From the NCBI GenBank assembly GCA_002842435.1, contig PHCX01000007.1, positions 62,001 to 126,000 on the forward strand: 64,000 nt of DNA, read 5' to 3'. The notes under the pieces were generated by a model that was not told the DNA's origin, searched no databases, and saw only the letters and a program-made list of their open reading frames with translations. Shown piece after piece: positions 50,201 through 58,422 of the stretch. The stretch is from Betaproteobacteria bacterium HGW-Betaproteobacteria-1. GTDB taxonomy: Bacteria; Pseudomonadota; Gammaproteobacteria; Burkholderiales; Methylophilaceae. The position numbers were made by a program, and so were the translations under genes. The stretch's first letter is position 1, and each line of letters begins with the position of its first letter.

Positions 50201-52198
50201 CACGACGTTCAATAATTTTTCCACTGCCCAGGCGATCTCGCCCAAGGCATCGAGCCCGACAGTACGGCCGCTTCCCTTCAGGGTATGGTAGCCACGACGC
50301 ACTTCAGCCAATGCATCGCGGTCAGTATTGTTCACACGCAGAGCCTGCATATGCTGAGCAACATTAGCCAGCACCTCCTCAGCTTCTGCAATGAAGATTT
50401 CCAGTATTTCCGGATCAACTTTCCTTGCTGTCGGTTTGATTACGGGCACCTTGTCAGCTGCCTGCTCTGCTTCTCCAGACGGAACTGTGACATCGACTAC
50501 AGGCTTGCTCTCTAGTGACTTCTGCTCAGCCTCCAGCCTTGCAAGTGCAGATTCAAGTGCCTCCATGGCCTCCGGACGCATGCGTGGAAACTCGTCCACG
50601 AAAAAGCCCAGCATACTCAGGCTTTCCGCGACCAGTTCAAATTGTTTCTGCGCGTCTTCACTGACCTGTTCCGGGTATTCATGGAAATGAGCGACCAGAC
50701 TGGCTGAAGCAGATGCGATTCTGGTAGGAATCGGCAAGTCCAGCATATCAAACGCAGCAACCACCTGCTCCAGCGGATTGCCAACAGCTTTCAGTACTTC
50801 ATGGTCTGCTGGATTGCGGAAGAAGGTATCCAGCGACTGTTCGACCAGTTGCAGCGCATCCTTGATCTGAGTTGCCATCGCCAGCAGAGTGCTTTCATCA
50901 AGCTGTGTGGAAATCGGCTCATCCGAAACATCGCCACGCAATATACTGCGCATGTGCTGGCTCTGTGCCTGCATCTGCTGTACGGCCTTGCGATTGAACA
51001 TCTGTTCACCAGCCAATACATCCTGCAACAAATTCAGACTGGCAGCGACTTCAATATAAACCGGTTCCGGATACTTGTCCGGATCGTCCTGAATGGCGGA
51101 TGCCAAGCCATGCACTGTTTCCAGAAGTTCAGGGAGCGCAGGCTCGCTGAGTTTCTGCGAATCGATAACCGCCTCACCCAATTGGTCGAGAAAAGTCGAC
51201 AACTCCTGCTTATTGCCTTCAGAAATAGCCGACCAGCTATTCTTCATGTTGGCAACCAGCTCCTTGAGTGCTGCGAAGATGGCAATATCCTCATCACTAA
51301 GTTCAACTAGCGCATTCGCGGCATCTTCACCAGCCGGCAACAGGTTATCCAGTTCGAATAAGGATTTGACCTGTTTGAGGCGCTCGGTCAGAGCTTGACT
51401 TTGTGCAATGTAATAGAGAATGTCCCGTAGCAGATTACCTGTCGGCTTGCTGTTACCCTGACTCAGATTACGCAATTGCTGATCAATCTGCCGACAGAGC
51501 AACTTGACCGCATTACGCTCGGCTATGGCTGGCTGTGCGAGCGCTTCGGTAAATATGCTGCTCAACCACCAGAAAGTTTTTTGCGCGGCCAGTTTCTGCG
51601 TCTTCTGGACGTTATCCAGCGCCTCACGCATCGCTTCCAGACTATCGGCGCTGGAAGTCTTGAGCCACTTCAACAGAGCCGTCTGGAAAGCGGTGCGCTG
51701 TTTGGCTACCAATGAAGGTATTTCATCTTCAGCGATTTCTTCAGTGGGAATGTTTTTTGGTGCGCGGATAGAGGTATCCGGGAAAAAGAGCTCTGCTTCC
51801 TCAACTGATTCACCATGCAACTCCGCCAGCGCTTTCAACATGGGGAAGAGCAACATGGGCGTGTCAGGCGACCCATCAAGCAATCTTTGCAGATAATGAT
51901 CTAGGGCATGAACAGCCTGTTTGATAACTTCTGCTGTCTCAGCTGCCGGAGGTATGGCCTGCTGTTCCAGTTTGCCGATGACATGCTCGATCTCTGCGCA
52001 AAATCGCTTGCAGCCCTGCAAGCCGACCATATCGAGCGCGCCACTGACCTGGAACAGATGCGTCTTGGAAAAACGCAATGCGGATGTGTCTGCAGGATTT
52101 GTCGTAAATGACTCGAGATTTTCCAGCACACTTTTCAGTGCCTGATCAATCTCATCCTTGACCCAGGTGAGTGGCCCAATATCAAATTCTTCAGCCAC
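47294..52198 (-). CDS. chpA: ChpA/PilL-type hybrid chemotaxis kinase
   Basis: The protein has 1634 residues. Hpt-like segments have histidines near 637 (RRGYHTLKGSG), near 781 (RSAHTLASNAG) and near 954 (RALHTLKGSA); the N-terminal copies are degenerate. A CheA-type dimerisation and kinase region follows (about 1080-1350) with HLLRNSVGHGIES and DDGAGIKLDKVREKA, then a CheW-like domain (about 1360-1490). A C-terminal receiver carries aspartate near 1558 (ILLDIEMPRMDGF). It is the kinase of the Chp system controlling type IV pilus twitching. Upstream are pilJ, pilI, pilH and pilG, the standard order. Confidence 0.94.
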   Translation of the reverse strand: MAEEFDIGPLTWVKDEIDQALKSVLENLESFTTNPADTSALRFSKTHLFQVSGALDMVGLQGCKRFCAEIEHVIGKLEQQAIPPAAETAEVIKQAVHALDHYLQRLLDGSPDTPMLLFPMLKALAELHGESVEEAELFFPDTSIRAPKNIPTEEIAEDEIPSLVAKQRTAFQTALLKWLKTSSADSLEAMREALDNVQKTQKLAAQKTFWWLSSIFTEALAQPAIAERNAVKLLCRQIDQQLRNLSQGNSKPTGNLLRDILYYIAQSQALTERLKQVKSLFELDNLLPAGEDAANALVELSDEDIAIFAALKELVANMKNSWSAISEGNKQELSTFLDQLGEAVIDSQKLSEPALPELLETVHGLASAIQDDPDKYPEPVYIEVAASLNLLQDVLAGEQMFNRKAVQQMQAQSQHMRSILRGDVSDEPISTQLDESTLLAMATQIKDALQLVEQSLDTFFRNPADHEVLKAVGNPLEQVVAAFDMLDLPIPTRIASASASLVAHFHEYPEQVSEDAQKQFELVAESLSMLGFFVDEFPRMRPEAMEALESALARLEAEQKSLESKPVVDVTVPSGEAEQAADKVPVIKPTARKVDPEILEIFIAEAEEVLANVAQHMQALRVNNTDRDALAEVRRGYHTLKGSGRTVGLDALGEIAWAVEKLLNVVIENDVVPSATQLSFIEKASAAFSGWVAELLEKGECEPSFIEWQAEAQVLEAEFAKQKPAAEAAEVLIGGTRKISRALFNIFLGEAKQHLQTITKEAAKLEVGSTEVLAESLVRSAHTLASNAGATGFKALSDLSRALENWLDVFPGQWDTKSLALLGNVVKSLTDMLEKVEALVEPKRATALLTALKKATEKASQAMPEEVRLDEVVAAEPAEQPVSVEMAESLEPRDEIEQAVVADSIEVSSPLDQELLTIFTEEARELVPQIGNELRAWRKAPQDNSHPDALQRALHTLKGSARMAGQSEMGNVVHNMEDRVIQALKKKVTPADFDDMFQDVDQIGVFLEELTGESADGRKDEVAASRGGNRRAQFLRMRADMLDRLINEAGEVSIARSRMEQEMQGFKHFSLDLTESVFRLRSYLRELEIETESQMQSRMTLLQETQEAFDPLEFDRFTRLQELTRMMAESVNDVSTIQNGLLNNLDETESALQQQARMNRELQYGLMNVRMVPFSVISERLHRIVRQTAHELNKPVELTIDGESVDIDRSVLDKIGAPLEHLLRNSVGHGIESVAQRKKQHKPETGSVQLKIKRENDEIVITVADDGAGIKLDKVREKAIQNGLIQADQETSEQSLMAIIFEPGFSTAVDVTQISGRGVGLDAVRGDITALGGRIEVFNSPEHGAVFTIYLPVTLSVAQVVLVRSGTHLYALPSIMVEQLQKLKTGLLAAAYEAKAIHWADREYPIHYFSRLIGEADAEPEQLTYTPILLLRSGTNRIALHVDEIIGNQEVVMKPIGSQLARVPGITGATVMGDGKIVLIVNPVQMANREVIVVSHARALEAEAADTTKPTVMVVDDSLTMRKVLGRTLEREGYQVVTAKDGMDALQLLQETRPDIILLDIEMPRMDGFEFARNVRGDADTAGIPIIMISSRTAEKHQSHAKEIGVNAFLGKPVQDDDLLAEINTQLGQAAVTV

Positions 52199-52246
52199 AT
52201 TTACCCCATATATTCTTCATGATTCACAGACCATTCCAAACCTGGC

Positions 52247-53884
52247 TCAAGACAACTTGAAACCGGCCACAGAACCGCGCAGTTCTTCAGCCAGTCCGGT
52301 CAGCTGACCGATGGAATTGGCAGTTGACTTGGTGCCTTCGGTCGTCTGCGAAGTAATATTCTGAATCTGTTGCATGTTTCGACTCACGGTCGCCGCCACT
52401 TCGGTCTGCGCCACTGTTGCGGTAGAAATTGCACCAATCAGCTGCGCCAGGTTATTGGTAACGGTTTCAATTTCGTTCAGTGCCTGACCCGCAGCATCTG
52501 AAAGTCGAGCTCCTTCAACCACACCCTCCGTGCTCTTTTCCATCGCGGCAACCGCGCTGTTGGTATCGGTCTGAATGGTCTTCACAATCGCACTAATCTG
52601 TTTCGTCGCTTCGGAAGAACGTTCCGCCAGCCGCTGCACTTCTTCCGCAACCACCGTAAAGCCTCGACCCGCCTCACCGGCCGATGCCGCCTGAATCGCA
52701 GCATTCAGCGCCAGAATGTTGGTCTGCTCGGTAATGTCCGAAATCAGTTCCACGATTTCACTAATTTCCTGTGAGCTTTCACCCAGACGTTTGATTCGCT
52801 TGGAGGTTTCCTGGATCTGCGTACGAATTTCATTCATACCGGCAATCGTGTTCTGCACCGCCTGCGCACCCTGGGTCGCTGCCTGCAACGAGCGTTGCGC
52901 CACTTGGGCTGCCTGACCGGCGTTGCTGGACACTTCCAGAATCGAGCGTGTCATATTGTTAACCGCTTCGCCGGTATCGGTAATCTGTTTGGATTGCTCC
53001 TCCGCCGCAGCAAGCAATGAGGTGGATGTTTCCTGCGCCTGGGCAGTCGCCTGATTCACCTGCTCGGTCGCACGGTTAATCTCGGTAACCAGGTCTCGCA
53101 AACTATCAATCGTGTAGTTAATGGAGTCAGCAATCGCCCCGGTGATGTTTTCAGAAACCTGCGCTTTTACAGTCAAGTCGCCGTCAGCCAAATCACCCAT
53201 TTCGTCCAGCAGGTTCAGAACCGCCTCCTGATTCTCCAGGTTGGCGGCCTCGATACGCTCGGAGCGCAACCGCTCTGCATCAGCCTGCTTCCTGCCATTC
53301 AGCACGATCAGGATCAAAGCCGTCAGGCCGGCAACAAAGGCAGCCAACAACCAACGCACGGCCAAGCTGGACTGATTATGCTGATCGACAATTTCGCGGG
53401 ATATCGACAGCATGCCGTCACCTTGTGTAGCAAGACCTTCCAGCCCGGCCTTGCTGGCTGATTGTTGCATGGAAGTTGCCTGCGCGCGCAGTTTGTCCCA
53501 TGCCGCACCAAGCTTGTTCAATGCGTCAGAAGAGCCACCAAAGGACTGGCTCATGGTATTGATACCCTGCGACACACGAGACTCTGCAGCCTTGATGCGG
53601 CTCTGTGCATACTGATCACCCTGATTCAGCAGCAACACATCACGCACCATCTGCTGCACGAATACCTGCACGTCACTCACACCCTTGGTAAACTCAGCGT
53701 CCTTGCGCGTCTGCGTAAAGCCAAGCACCGCCGTGACTACACTAATAACAAAGGCCAGCACAATGAAGACCGGAAGTAATCGTCTGTTACCGCCCTCTAC
53801 CGTACTTACAGGTTTAGGGGCTGGCTTGAACCAGGCTTTCAGCTTCGTTACCAACTCGCCAATTTTTGCCTTATCGAGGGCCAT
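52247..53884 (-). CDS. pilJ: Twitching-motility methyl-accepting chemotaxis protein PilJ
   Basis: The ATG at 53884 with a GGGAGT ribosome site gives 545 residues. Membrane helices are at about 40-60 and 185-205, with a PilJ-type four-helix sensor between them. HAMP-like and coiled-coil signalling follow, ending in the highly conserved MCP hairpin tip ([16 protein letters not shown] near 405-420). It senses surface or pilus state and signals through PilI to ChpA. The strong conservation of the hairpin supports function. Confidence 0.94.
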   Translation of the reverse strand: MALDKAKIGELVTKLKAWFKPAPKPVSTVEGGNRRLLPVFIVLAFVISVVTAVLGFTQTRKDAEFTKGVSDVQVFVQQMVRDVLLLNQGDQYAQSRIKAAESRVSQGINTMSQSFGGSSDALNKLGAAWDKLRAQATSMQQSASKAGLEGLATQGDGMLSISREIVDQHNQSSLAVRWLLAAFVAGLTALILIVLNGRKQADAERLRSERIEAANLENQEAVLNLLDEMGDLADGDLTVKAQVSENITGAIADSINYTIDSLRDLVTEINRATEQVNQATAQAQETSTSLLAAAEEQSKQITDTGEAVNNMTRSILEVSSNAGQAAQVAQRSLQAATQGAQAVQNTIAGMNEIRTQIQETSKRIKRLGESSQEISEIVELISDITEQTNILALNAAIQAASAGEAGRGFTVVAEEVQRLAERSSEATKQISAIVKTIQTDTNSAVAAMEKSTEGVVEGARLSDAAGQALNEIETVTNNLAQLIGAISTATVAQTEVAATVSRNMQQIQNITSQTTEGTKSTANSIGQLTGLAEELRGSVAGFKLS

Positions 53885-53935
53885 CTGAATTACTCCCAAA
53901 TTTAAATTTTGTATGTTTTATCATCAAGTCCGACA

Positions 53936-54457
53936 TCAGGCCGCAATCTGCATGAATTCATTCTGAATCAACAGCTTGCTGATATCCATCTCATGCCAGG
54001 TTTCATTGTTGGCATCTTTGTACTGATTGACATACCAGGCTGCCTGCTGACCAACATCATCCTGCTTGTCCATATCATCCGTCGAACGCAAGCCAATCAG
54101 GCGATCCACCAACAGTCCCGCGTTGACATCAAACTTGGGGTGAACCAGCAATATACGACTATCAGAACCTATTCTGGTAGCTGGATAACCCAAATAGGCT
54201 GCCAGGTCGCTCAGTGCATATAGATTACCGCGCACATTAGCCATACCCATAAACCAGGATTGTGTCTGCGGCACACGCGTAATTTCCGGCAGGGGCAACA
54301 CTTCGCTGACATCATCCAGCGCCACCAGCCAGTTGAGGCCATTGATACTGATACCAAGCTTGGATACCGCCTTGGCTCCCCCGCCCTCGGTCGATTCTTT
54401 CAGGCGTGCAAGAATCTCCTGCTGATACGCATGAAGATTAAGCCTGGTTCGTGCCAT
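53936..54457 (-). CDS. pilI: CheW-like adaptor PilI
   Basis: The protein has 173 residues. CheW fold: the LGISINGLNWLVALDDVSEVLPLPEITRVP strands (about 29-58) and the WFMGMANVRGNLYALSDLAAYLG signature (about 63-85). It couples PilJ to the ChpA kinase. Its ATG immediately follows the pilH stop (TAAATG). Confidence 0.92.
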   Translation of the reverse strand: MARTRLNLHAYQQEILARLKESTEGGGAKAVSKLGISINGLNWLVALDDVSEVLPLPEITRVPQTQSWFMGMANVRGNLYALSDLAAYLGYPATRIGSDSRILLVHPKFDVNAGLLVDRLIGLRSTDDMDKQDDVGQQAAWYVNQYKDANNETWHEMDISKLLIQNEFMQIAA

Positions 54458-54823
54458 TTAGCCGAGTTCCTTGATCTTGCTCAGCAACTCTTCAGCCACT
54501 ACCGGCTTGATCACGCTATCTTTCGCACCTTGGCGCAAAGCCCACATACGATCGGTTGCCTGCTCCTTACCGGTACAGACGATGACCGGAATATGCGCTG
54601 TCTCCGGATTCTTGGAAAGCGCTCGCGTCGTCTGGAACCCATTGAGGCCGGGCATAATGACATCCATCAGCACCATGTCCGGCGGCGTTTCCTCTACTTT
54701 GGCCAGACACTCTTCACCGCTGGCAGCAGTGGTCACCTTGTAGCCAGCCGACTCCAGAATCTCAGTCAGCAGGAATCGATCCGTTTCGGAATCATCAACA
54801 ACCATGATAGTTTCTATAGCCAT
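54458..54823 (-). CDS. pilH: Response regulator PilH
   Basis: The protein has 121 residues, receiver domain only. DD at 10-11 with the phosphorylated D54 (VLMDVIMP) and K near 106 (VIKPV). In the Chp system PilH acts on retraction motors or as a phosphate sink against PilG. The start has a GGAG site six bases upstream. Confidence 0.93.
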   Translation of the reverse strand: MAIETIMVVDDSETDRFLLTEILESAGYKVTTAASGEECLAKVEETPPDMVLMDVIMPGLNGFQTTRALSKNPETAHIPVIVCTGKEQATDRMWALRQGAKDSVIKPVVAEELLSKIKELG

Positions 54824-54826
54824 AAG

Positions 54827-55237
54827 TTACTCCGCCTCTTGTGAATGTGAACCTGAGGATGCATAAGTCTTGACAGCATCAATCAGGGACTCTTGCGTGA
54901 ATGGTTTGGTGAGATATTGATCAGAGCCGACCATGCGACCGCGCGCACGATCAAAAACGCCATCCTTGCTGGAAAGCATGATAACGGGAGTAGATTTGAA
55001 GCGGGAATTCCGCTTGATGAGGGAACAGGTCTGATAGCCATCCAGACGCGGCATCATGATGTCTACAAAGATAAGGTCCGGCAAATGACTGGCAATTTTT
55101 GACAATGCATCAAAACCATCTTCCGCCAGAATCACTTCACAACCTATCTGCTTAAGGAATATCTCAGCGCTACGGCGAATGGTGTTGCTGTCATCAATCA
55201 CCATCACCTTGACGCCATCTAGACTGTCTAGACTCAC
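54827..55237 (-). CDS. pilG: Response regulator PilG
   Basis: The protein has 136 residues, receiver domain: DD at 15-16, phosphorylated D59 (LIFVDIMMP) and K near 114 (YLTKPF). PilG promotes pilus extension in Pseudomonas. The start is GTG at 55237 with AGGGG six bases upstream. First gene of the pilGHIJ-chpA operon; a candidate promoter lies at 55301-55328. Confidence 0.93.
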   Translation of the reverse strand: MSLDSLDGVKVMVIDDSNTIRRSAEIFLKQIGCEVILAEDGFDALSKIASHLPDLIFVDIMMPRLDGYQTCSLIKRNSRFKSTPVIMLSSKDGVFDRARGRMVGSDQYLTKPFTQESLIDAVKTYASSGSHSQEAE

Positions 55238-55300
55238 CCTGATCCCCTTTTATTATCGCTCCTCTGAAAGCCCAAGGCAGCGTTTGTATGTCGTCACTAT

Positions 55301-55328
55301 TCTATATAGAGATTCAATTTATGTGCAA
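55301..55328 (-). promoter_or_regulatory. Sigma-70-like promoter of the pilG operon
   Basis: On the minus strand TTGCAC (55328-55323) and TATAGA (55306-55301) are 16 bases apart, upstream of pilG. The start would be near 55294, giving a leader of about 57 bases. Confidence 0.5.
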
Positions 55329-55435
55329 CATTGAAAAAAATAATAGCATTAAGTTGTCATTCTTGTAACAAAGGGGTTAAATATACACAGATTTTTTGAA
55401 TAGGTTTTCTTCAACATCCAGAAATTCTACTGAAG

Positions 55436-55463
55436 TTGAATGATTACAAATAACGACTATAGA
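55436..55463 (+). promoter_or_regulatory. Sigma-70-like promoter of the FIST gene
   Basis: TTGAAT (55436-55441) and TATAGA (55458-55463) with 16 bases between precede the FIST-domain gene by 42 bases. The 267-base gap 55238-55504 holds this and the divergent pilG promoter. Confidence 0.45.
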
Positions 55464-55504
55464 TAATAAAGCCGTGCAAAATCGCGGTATCGAGGGAAAA
55501 TCGC

Positions 55505-56665
55505 ATGCTCATTCGTCAGGAATCCGTTTCGCCTAAAATGGCTTTAAAAGATTTGCCCAGCGCATCTCCTTTACCCAATGCCAACCTGGTATTGGTATTC
55601 GGTTCGGTCAAGCGCTTCTCTGAAGGCAAGCTCACCAGCTTCCTTAAAGACCGTTATCCGACGGCACAGATCATTGGCTGCACCACTTCCGGAGAAATCA
55701 ATCCCAGCGGCGTTTTTGACGACAGCCTGCAAATCACCGCCATCCTCTGGGAAAAGACCATGCAACGTGTGGTTCATACCAAGATGAGTGGCATGCAAAA
55801 CTCTTTTGAAACAGCAGCAACACTCGCAAAACAATTGGCAGCTGACAGTCTGCGCACCGTGATCGTTTTGTCCGACGGCCTGAATGTCAACGGTTCTGAA
55901 TTGTTGCTCGGCTTCCAAAGCGTGCTGGGTGAAACCCCGATCGTCGGCGGACTGGCAGGCGATGGCGGCGCTTTCGTCAAGACCCTGCAACTGTTCAATG
56001 ACACCATTTCCGATGGCTTGGTCATCGCCGTTGGCCTCTACGGCAACAATCTGGTGACTTCCAGCGGTGCACTCGGCGGCTGGAAACCTTACGGCCCGCC
56101 ACGCAAAATCACCCGCTCGGTCAAAAACGTCGTCTATGAAATGGATGGCAAACCGGCCTTGCCACTTTATCGCATGTATATCGGCGACGCCTATGCCAAG
56201 GGTTTGCCTGGTAGCGGTCTGAAATTCCCGCTTGCCATCATCGAAGAAGGCAAACGCGATGTTGAAAAGATCAGAACCCTGCTGGCGATCGACCCTGCCA
56301 ACAACAGCCTGACTTTCGCCGGCAACGTCGAAGAAGGCGAAACCGTACGTCTGTGCCAGACCAACCATGACCGGCTGGTCGAAGGCGCAGGTGGTGCTGC
56401 CCACCTGGTAACAGGCGGCCTGAAACCAGGAGTTACCAATCAGCCCGGCTTGGCTCTCTGCGTCAGTTGTGTCGGTCGCAAAGGCGTGATGGCGGAGTTG
56501 GTCGCAGATGAAATCAAGACAGTGCAACAGATTCTGGGACCGCAAACCGCGCTCACCGGCTTCTATTCCTACGGCGAGTTGGCTCCGCGCCCCAACACCA
56601 CAGACAGCGTGCTGCATAACCAGACCATGACCATCGGTTACCTGACCGAGAATCTGCTGGGATGA
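55505..56665 (+). CDS. FIST-domain sensory protein
   Basis: The protein has 386 residues. The N-terminal FIST domain (about 25-215; with IIGCTTSGEINPSGVFDD and PIVGGLAGDGGAF) and the FIST_C domain (about 225-370; with LCVSCVGRKGVMAELVADEI and GFYSYGELAPRPN) are complete. FIST proteins are proposed small-ligand sensors, often joined to or next to chemotaxis and signalling proteins. It has no attached output domain here. It is divergent from pilG-chpA, so a role in feeding a signal to that system is plausible but inferred. Confidence 0.9.
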   Translation: MLIRQESVSPKMALKDLPSASPLPNANLVLVFGSVKRFSEGKLTSFLKDRYPTAQIIGCTTSGEINPSGVFDDSLQITAILWEKTMQRVVHTKMSGMQNSFETAATLAKQLAADSLRTVIVLSDGLNVNGSELLLGFQSVLGETPIVGGLAGDGGAFVKTLQLFNDTISDGLVIAVGLYGNNLVTSSGALGGWKPYGPPRKITRSVKNVVYEMDGKPALPLYRMYIGDAYAKGLPGSGLKFPLAIIEEGKRDVEKIRTLLAIDPANNSLTFAGNVEEGETVRLCQTNHDRLVEGAGGAAHLVTGGLKPGVTNQPGLALCVSCVGRKGVMAELVADEIKTVQQILGPQTALTGFYSYGELAPRPNTTDSVLHNQTMTIGYLTENLLG

Positions 56666-56696
56666 TAGACTAGTCCACTGACATACAGCACCAAAG

Positions 56697-56723
56697 AAAA
56701 CGCTCTCTGATTGAGGGCGTTTT
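56697..56723 (+). terminator. Intrinsic terminator after the FIST gene
   Basis: AAAACGCTCTC-TGATT-GAGGGCGTTTT forms a 7-base stem with one wobble pair flanked by A and T runs. It separates the FIST gene from tpx. Confidence 0.85.
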
Positions 56724-56767
56724 CCATTTGTACTTTCAATAACCATGCTTAAAAAAAGGAGATCGAC

Positions 56768-57271
56768 ATGGCAACCGTCACACTCAAGGGCAACCCAGTC
56801 ACCATCGGCGGCAATCTGCCGCAGCCTGGTCAAAGCGCACCCGATTTCCAGTTGGCCGACGCCAAACGCAATCTGTTATCGCTCGCCGACTTCGCAGGCA
56901 AACGCAAAGTGCTCAATATTTTCCCGAGCATCGATACACCAACCTGTGCCACTTCCGTCCGCACTTTCAACCAGAAGGCCAGCGCACTGAACAATACCGC
57001 CATACTCTGCATCTCGGCCGACCTGCCGTTTGCTCAAAGCCGGTTCTGTGGTGCCGAGGGTATCGAAAACGTAAGTACCCTTTCCACTTTCCGCGATACA
57101 GCCAAATTTGCCAGGGATTACGGCGTGCAGATTGTGGACAGCAGCCTAGCCGGCCTCACCGCCCGCGCTGTAGTCGTGCTTGATGAGAACAACAAGGTGT
57201 TGCACAGCGAACTGGTCGGCGAAATTGCCGACGAGCCAGACTATGATGCTGCGCTGGCTGCACTGAAGTAG
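56768..57271 (+). CDS. tpx: Thiol peroxidase
   Basis: The protein has 167 residues, the standard length. Peroxidatic cysteine C60 in [12 protein letters not shown] and resolving cysteine C94 in SRFCGAEG match E. coli Tpx. The arginine of the active site lies near 132 ([12 protein letters not shown]). It reduces hydroperoxides in the cytoplasm or periplasm using thioredoxin. A strong ribosome site (AAGGAG) precedes the ATG; terminators flank the gene so it is a single-gene transcript. Confidence 0.96.
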   Translation: MATVTLKGNPVTIGGNLPQPGQSAPDFQLADAKRNLLSLADFAGKRKVLNIFPSIDTPTCATSVRTFNQKASALNNTAILCISADLPFAQSRFCGAEGIENVSTLSTFRDTAKFARDYGVQIVDSSLAGLTARAVVVLDENNKVLHSELVGEIADEPDYDAALAALK

Positions 57272-57288
57272 TCCAGAAATTATGAGAA

Positions 57289-57314
57289 CAAAGGGCGCCT
57301 TGGCGCCCTTTTTA
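57289..57314 (+). terminator. Intrinsic terminator after tpx
   Basis: CAAAGGGCGCC-TT-GGCGCCCTTTTT is a perfect stem followed by T, 18 bases after the tpx stop. The next 160 bases hold no gene I can support. Confidence 0.92.
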
Positions 57315-57473
57315 TTTCCCTACTCAGGAATTAATCCGTGAAAGATTTTGATAGCTTCGCTGTTCCATGTACGGCCATGAGGAAACGACCTTTCTTGACC
57401 TGAATCAAGCCAATTTCTTCGCTACTGATTAAACTTACAGTAGTTATAAAATCATGATATTCAAGGAGCAGTT

Positions 57474-57980
57474 GTGAACAAGAGTCTAATTTCAATCGCA
57501 TTAGCCGGTATATTGACCATAAGCATCAACCCCGCAAATGCGGCGCATCACGACCCGCTTTCGGCTTGCGTCAAAGCAGCTCTGGCCAAACATCCGGGCA
57601 GGATGGATTCATTGAGCTACGAATTTGAGGATGGAAAATCCCAATTTGAAATCGATATCAAAGGCAATGATGGCAGAAACTGGGAAGTTGAATGCGACGC
57701 CTCTTCAGGCAAGATAAACCGTATCGAACGTGAGATCAGTGCCGGTGCGCCTGAATTCAAATCCAAAGTAAAGGTACGTCTGGATGCCGCTCTCAAGATT
57801 GCACTCGATAAATATCCAGGCGATGTGATCAATATCGAATATGACCTGGAAGACGACGGTGAAATTTCCTACGAATTCATTATCAAGACCCAGGATGGCA
57901 AGACCATAGAAATCGAAGTCGACGCGGAATCCGGAAAACTCGCGGGCTATGAAGAAGTGATCTACCGCATCGGCAATTAA
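57474..57980 (+). CDS. Secreted PepSY-domain protein
   Basis: The start is GTG at 57474 with AAGGAG eight bases upstream (168 residues). A signal peptide (about 1-23, cleavage near NPANA-A) leads to two repeats of a PepSY-like unit, about 28-88 and 100-165, each ending in a WEVECDASSGKI or IEIEVDAESGKL strand. The protein is strongly acidic. Such periplasmic proteins are linked to protease inhibition or metal and cytochrome assembly; the exact role is unknown. A terminator follows at 58008-58035. Confidence 0.82.
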   Translation: MNKSLISIALAGILTISINPANAAHHDPLSACVKAALAKHPGRMDSLSYEFEDGKSQFEIDIKGNDGRNWEVECDASSGKINRIEREISAGAPEFKSKVKVRLDAALKIALDKYPGDVINIEYDLEDDGEISYEFIIKTQDGKTIEIEVDAESGKLAGYEEVIYRIGN

Positions 57981-58007
57981 TTCGCTGCCACACAATAATG
58001 CAGATGC

Positions 58008-58035
58008 AATAAAGGGCACTGCAGCGCCCTTTATT
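58008..58035 (+). terminator. Intrinsic terminator after the PepSY gene
   Basis: AATAAAGGGC and GCCCTTTATT pair around an 8-base loop, flanked by T. It lies between converging genes and could also serve the minus-strand operon ending at 58072. Confidence 0.8.
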
Positions 58036-58071
58036 GTTTCCACCGTTCTTTGACTTGCTTAATTCACACGC

Positions 58072-58422
58072 TTAATAGGCCGTGTATTTTTTGTTGCTGC
58101 CTTTTACCTTTTCAACCGGATACTTTTGCGCATTCAAGTCAATCTTGCGGTTGGCTGCATCGATCAGATCAATACCGGTCACCTCGGCGATACGCAACAA
58201 ATAGACGAAGGTATCCGCCAGTTCCTGCCCCACCTGCTCGCGCTTTTCATCATCCAGCTGATGGCTTTCTTCCAGCGTATCCCACTGAAAATGTTCGACC
58301 AGCTCCGCCGCCTCGACAATCATGGCCATGGCGAGGTTTTTGGGCGAATGAAACTGGTCCCAGTCACGCTCCTTGACGAATTGATTGATTCTTGCACGCA
58401 ATTCGGCCAGCGAATCACTCAT
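58072..58422 (-). CDS. MazG-like nucleotide pyrophosphohydrolase
   Basis: The protein has 116 residues. The all-alpha NTP-PPase fold shows the EAAELVEHFQW helix (about 37-47) and GQELADTFVYLLRIAE (about 65-80) carrying the EExxE / ExxD metal-binding residues. The family (MazG-related, dCTPase-like) hydrolyses non-canonical or surplus dNTPs. It overlaps the methyltransferase gene upstream by four bases. Confidence 0.88.
   Translation of the reverse strand: MSDSLAELRARINQFVKERDWDQFHSPKNLAMAMIVEAAELVEHFQWDTLEESHQLDDEKREQVGQELADTFVYLLRIAEVTGIDLIDAANRKIDLNAQKYPVEKVKGSNKKYTAY

Noticed and set aside
55571..56833. 420-codon open frame on the minus strand opposite the FIST gene and across the terminator
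   Set aside because: It runs through the FIST terminator and the start of tpx, has no recognisable motif, and the plus strand gene has clear domains.
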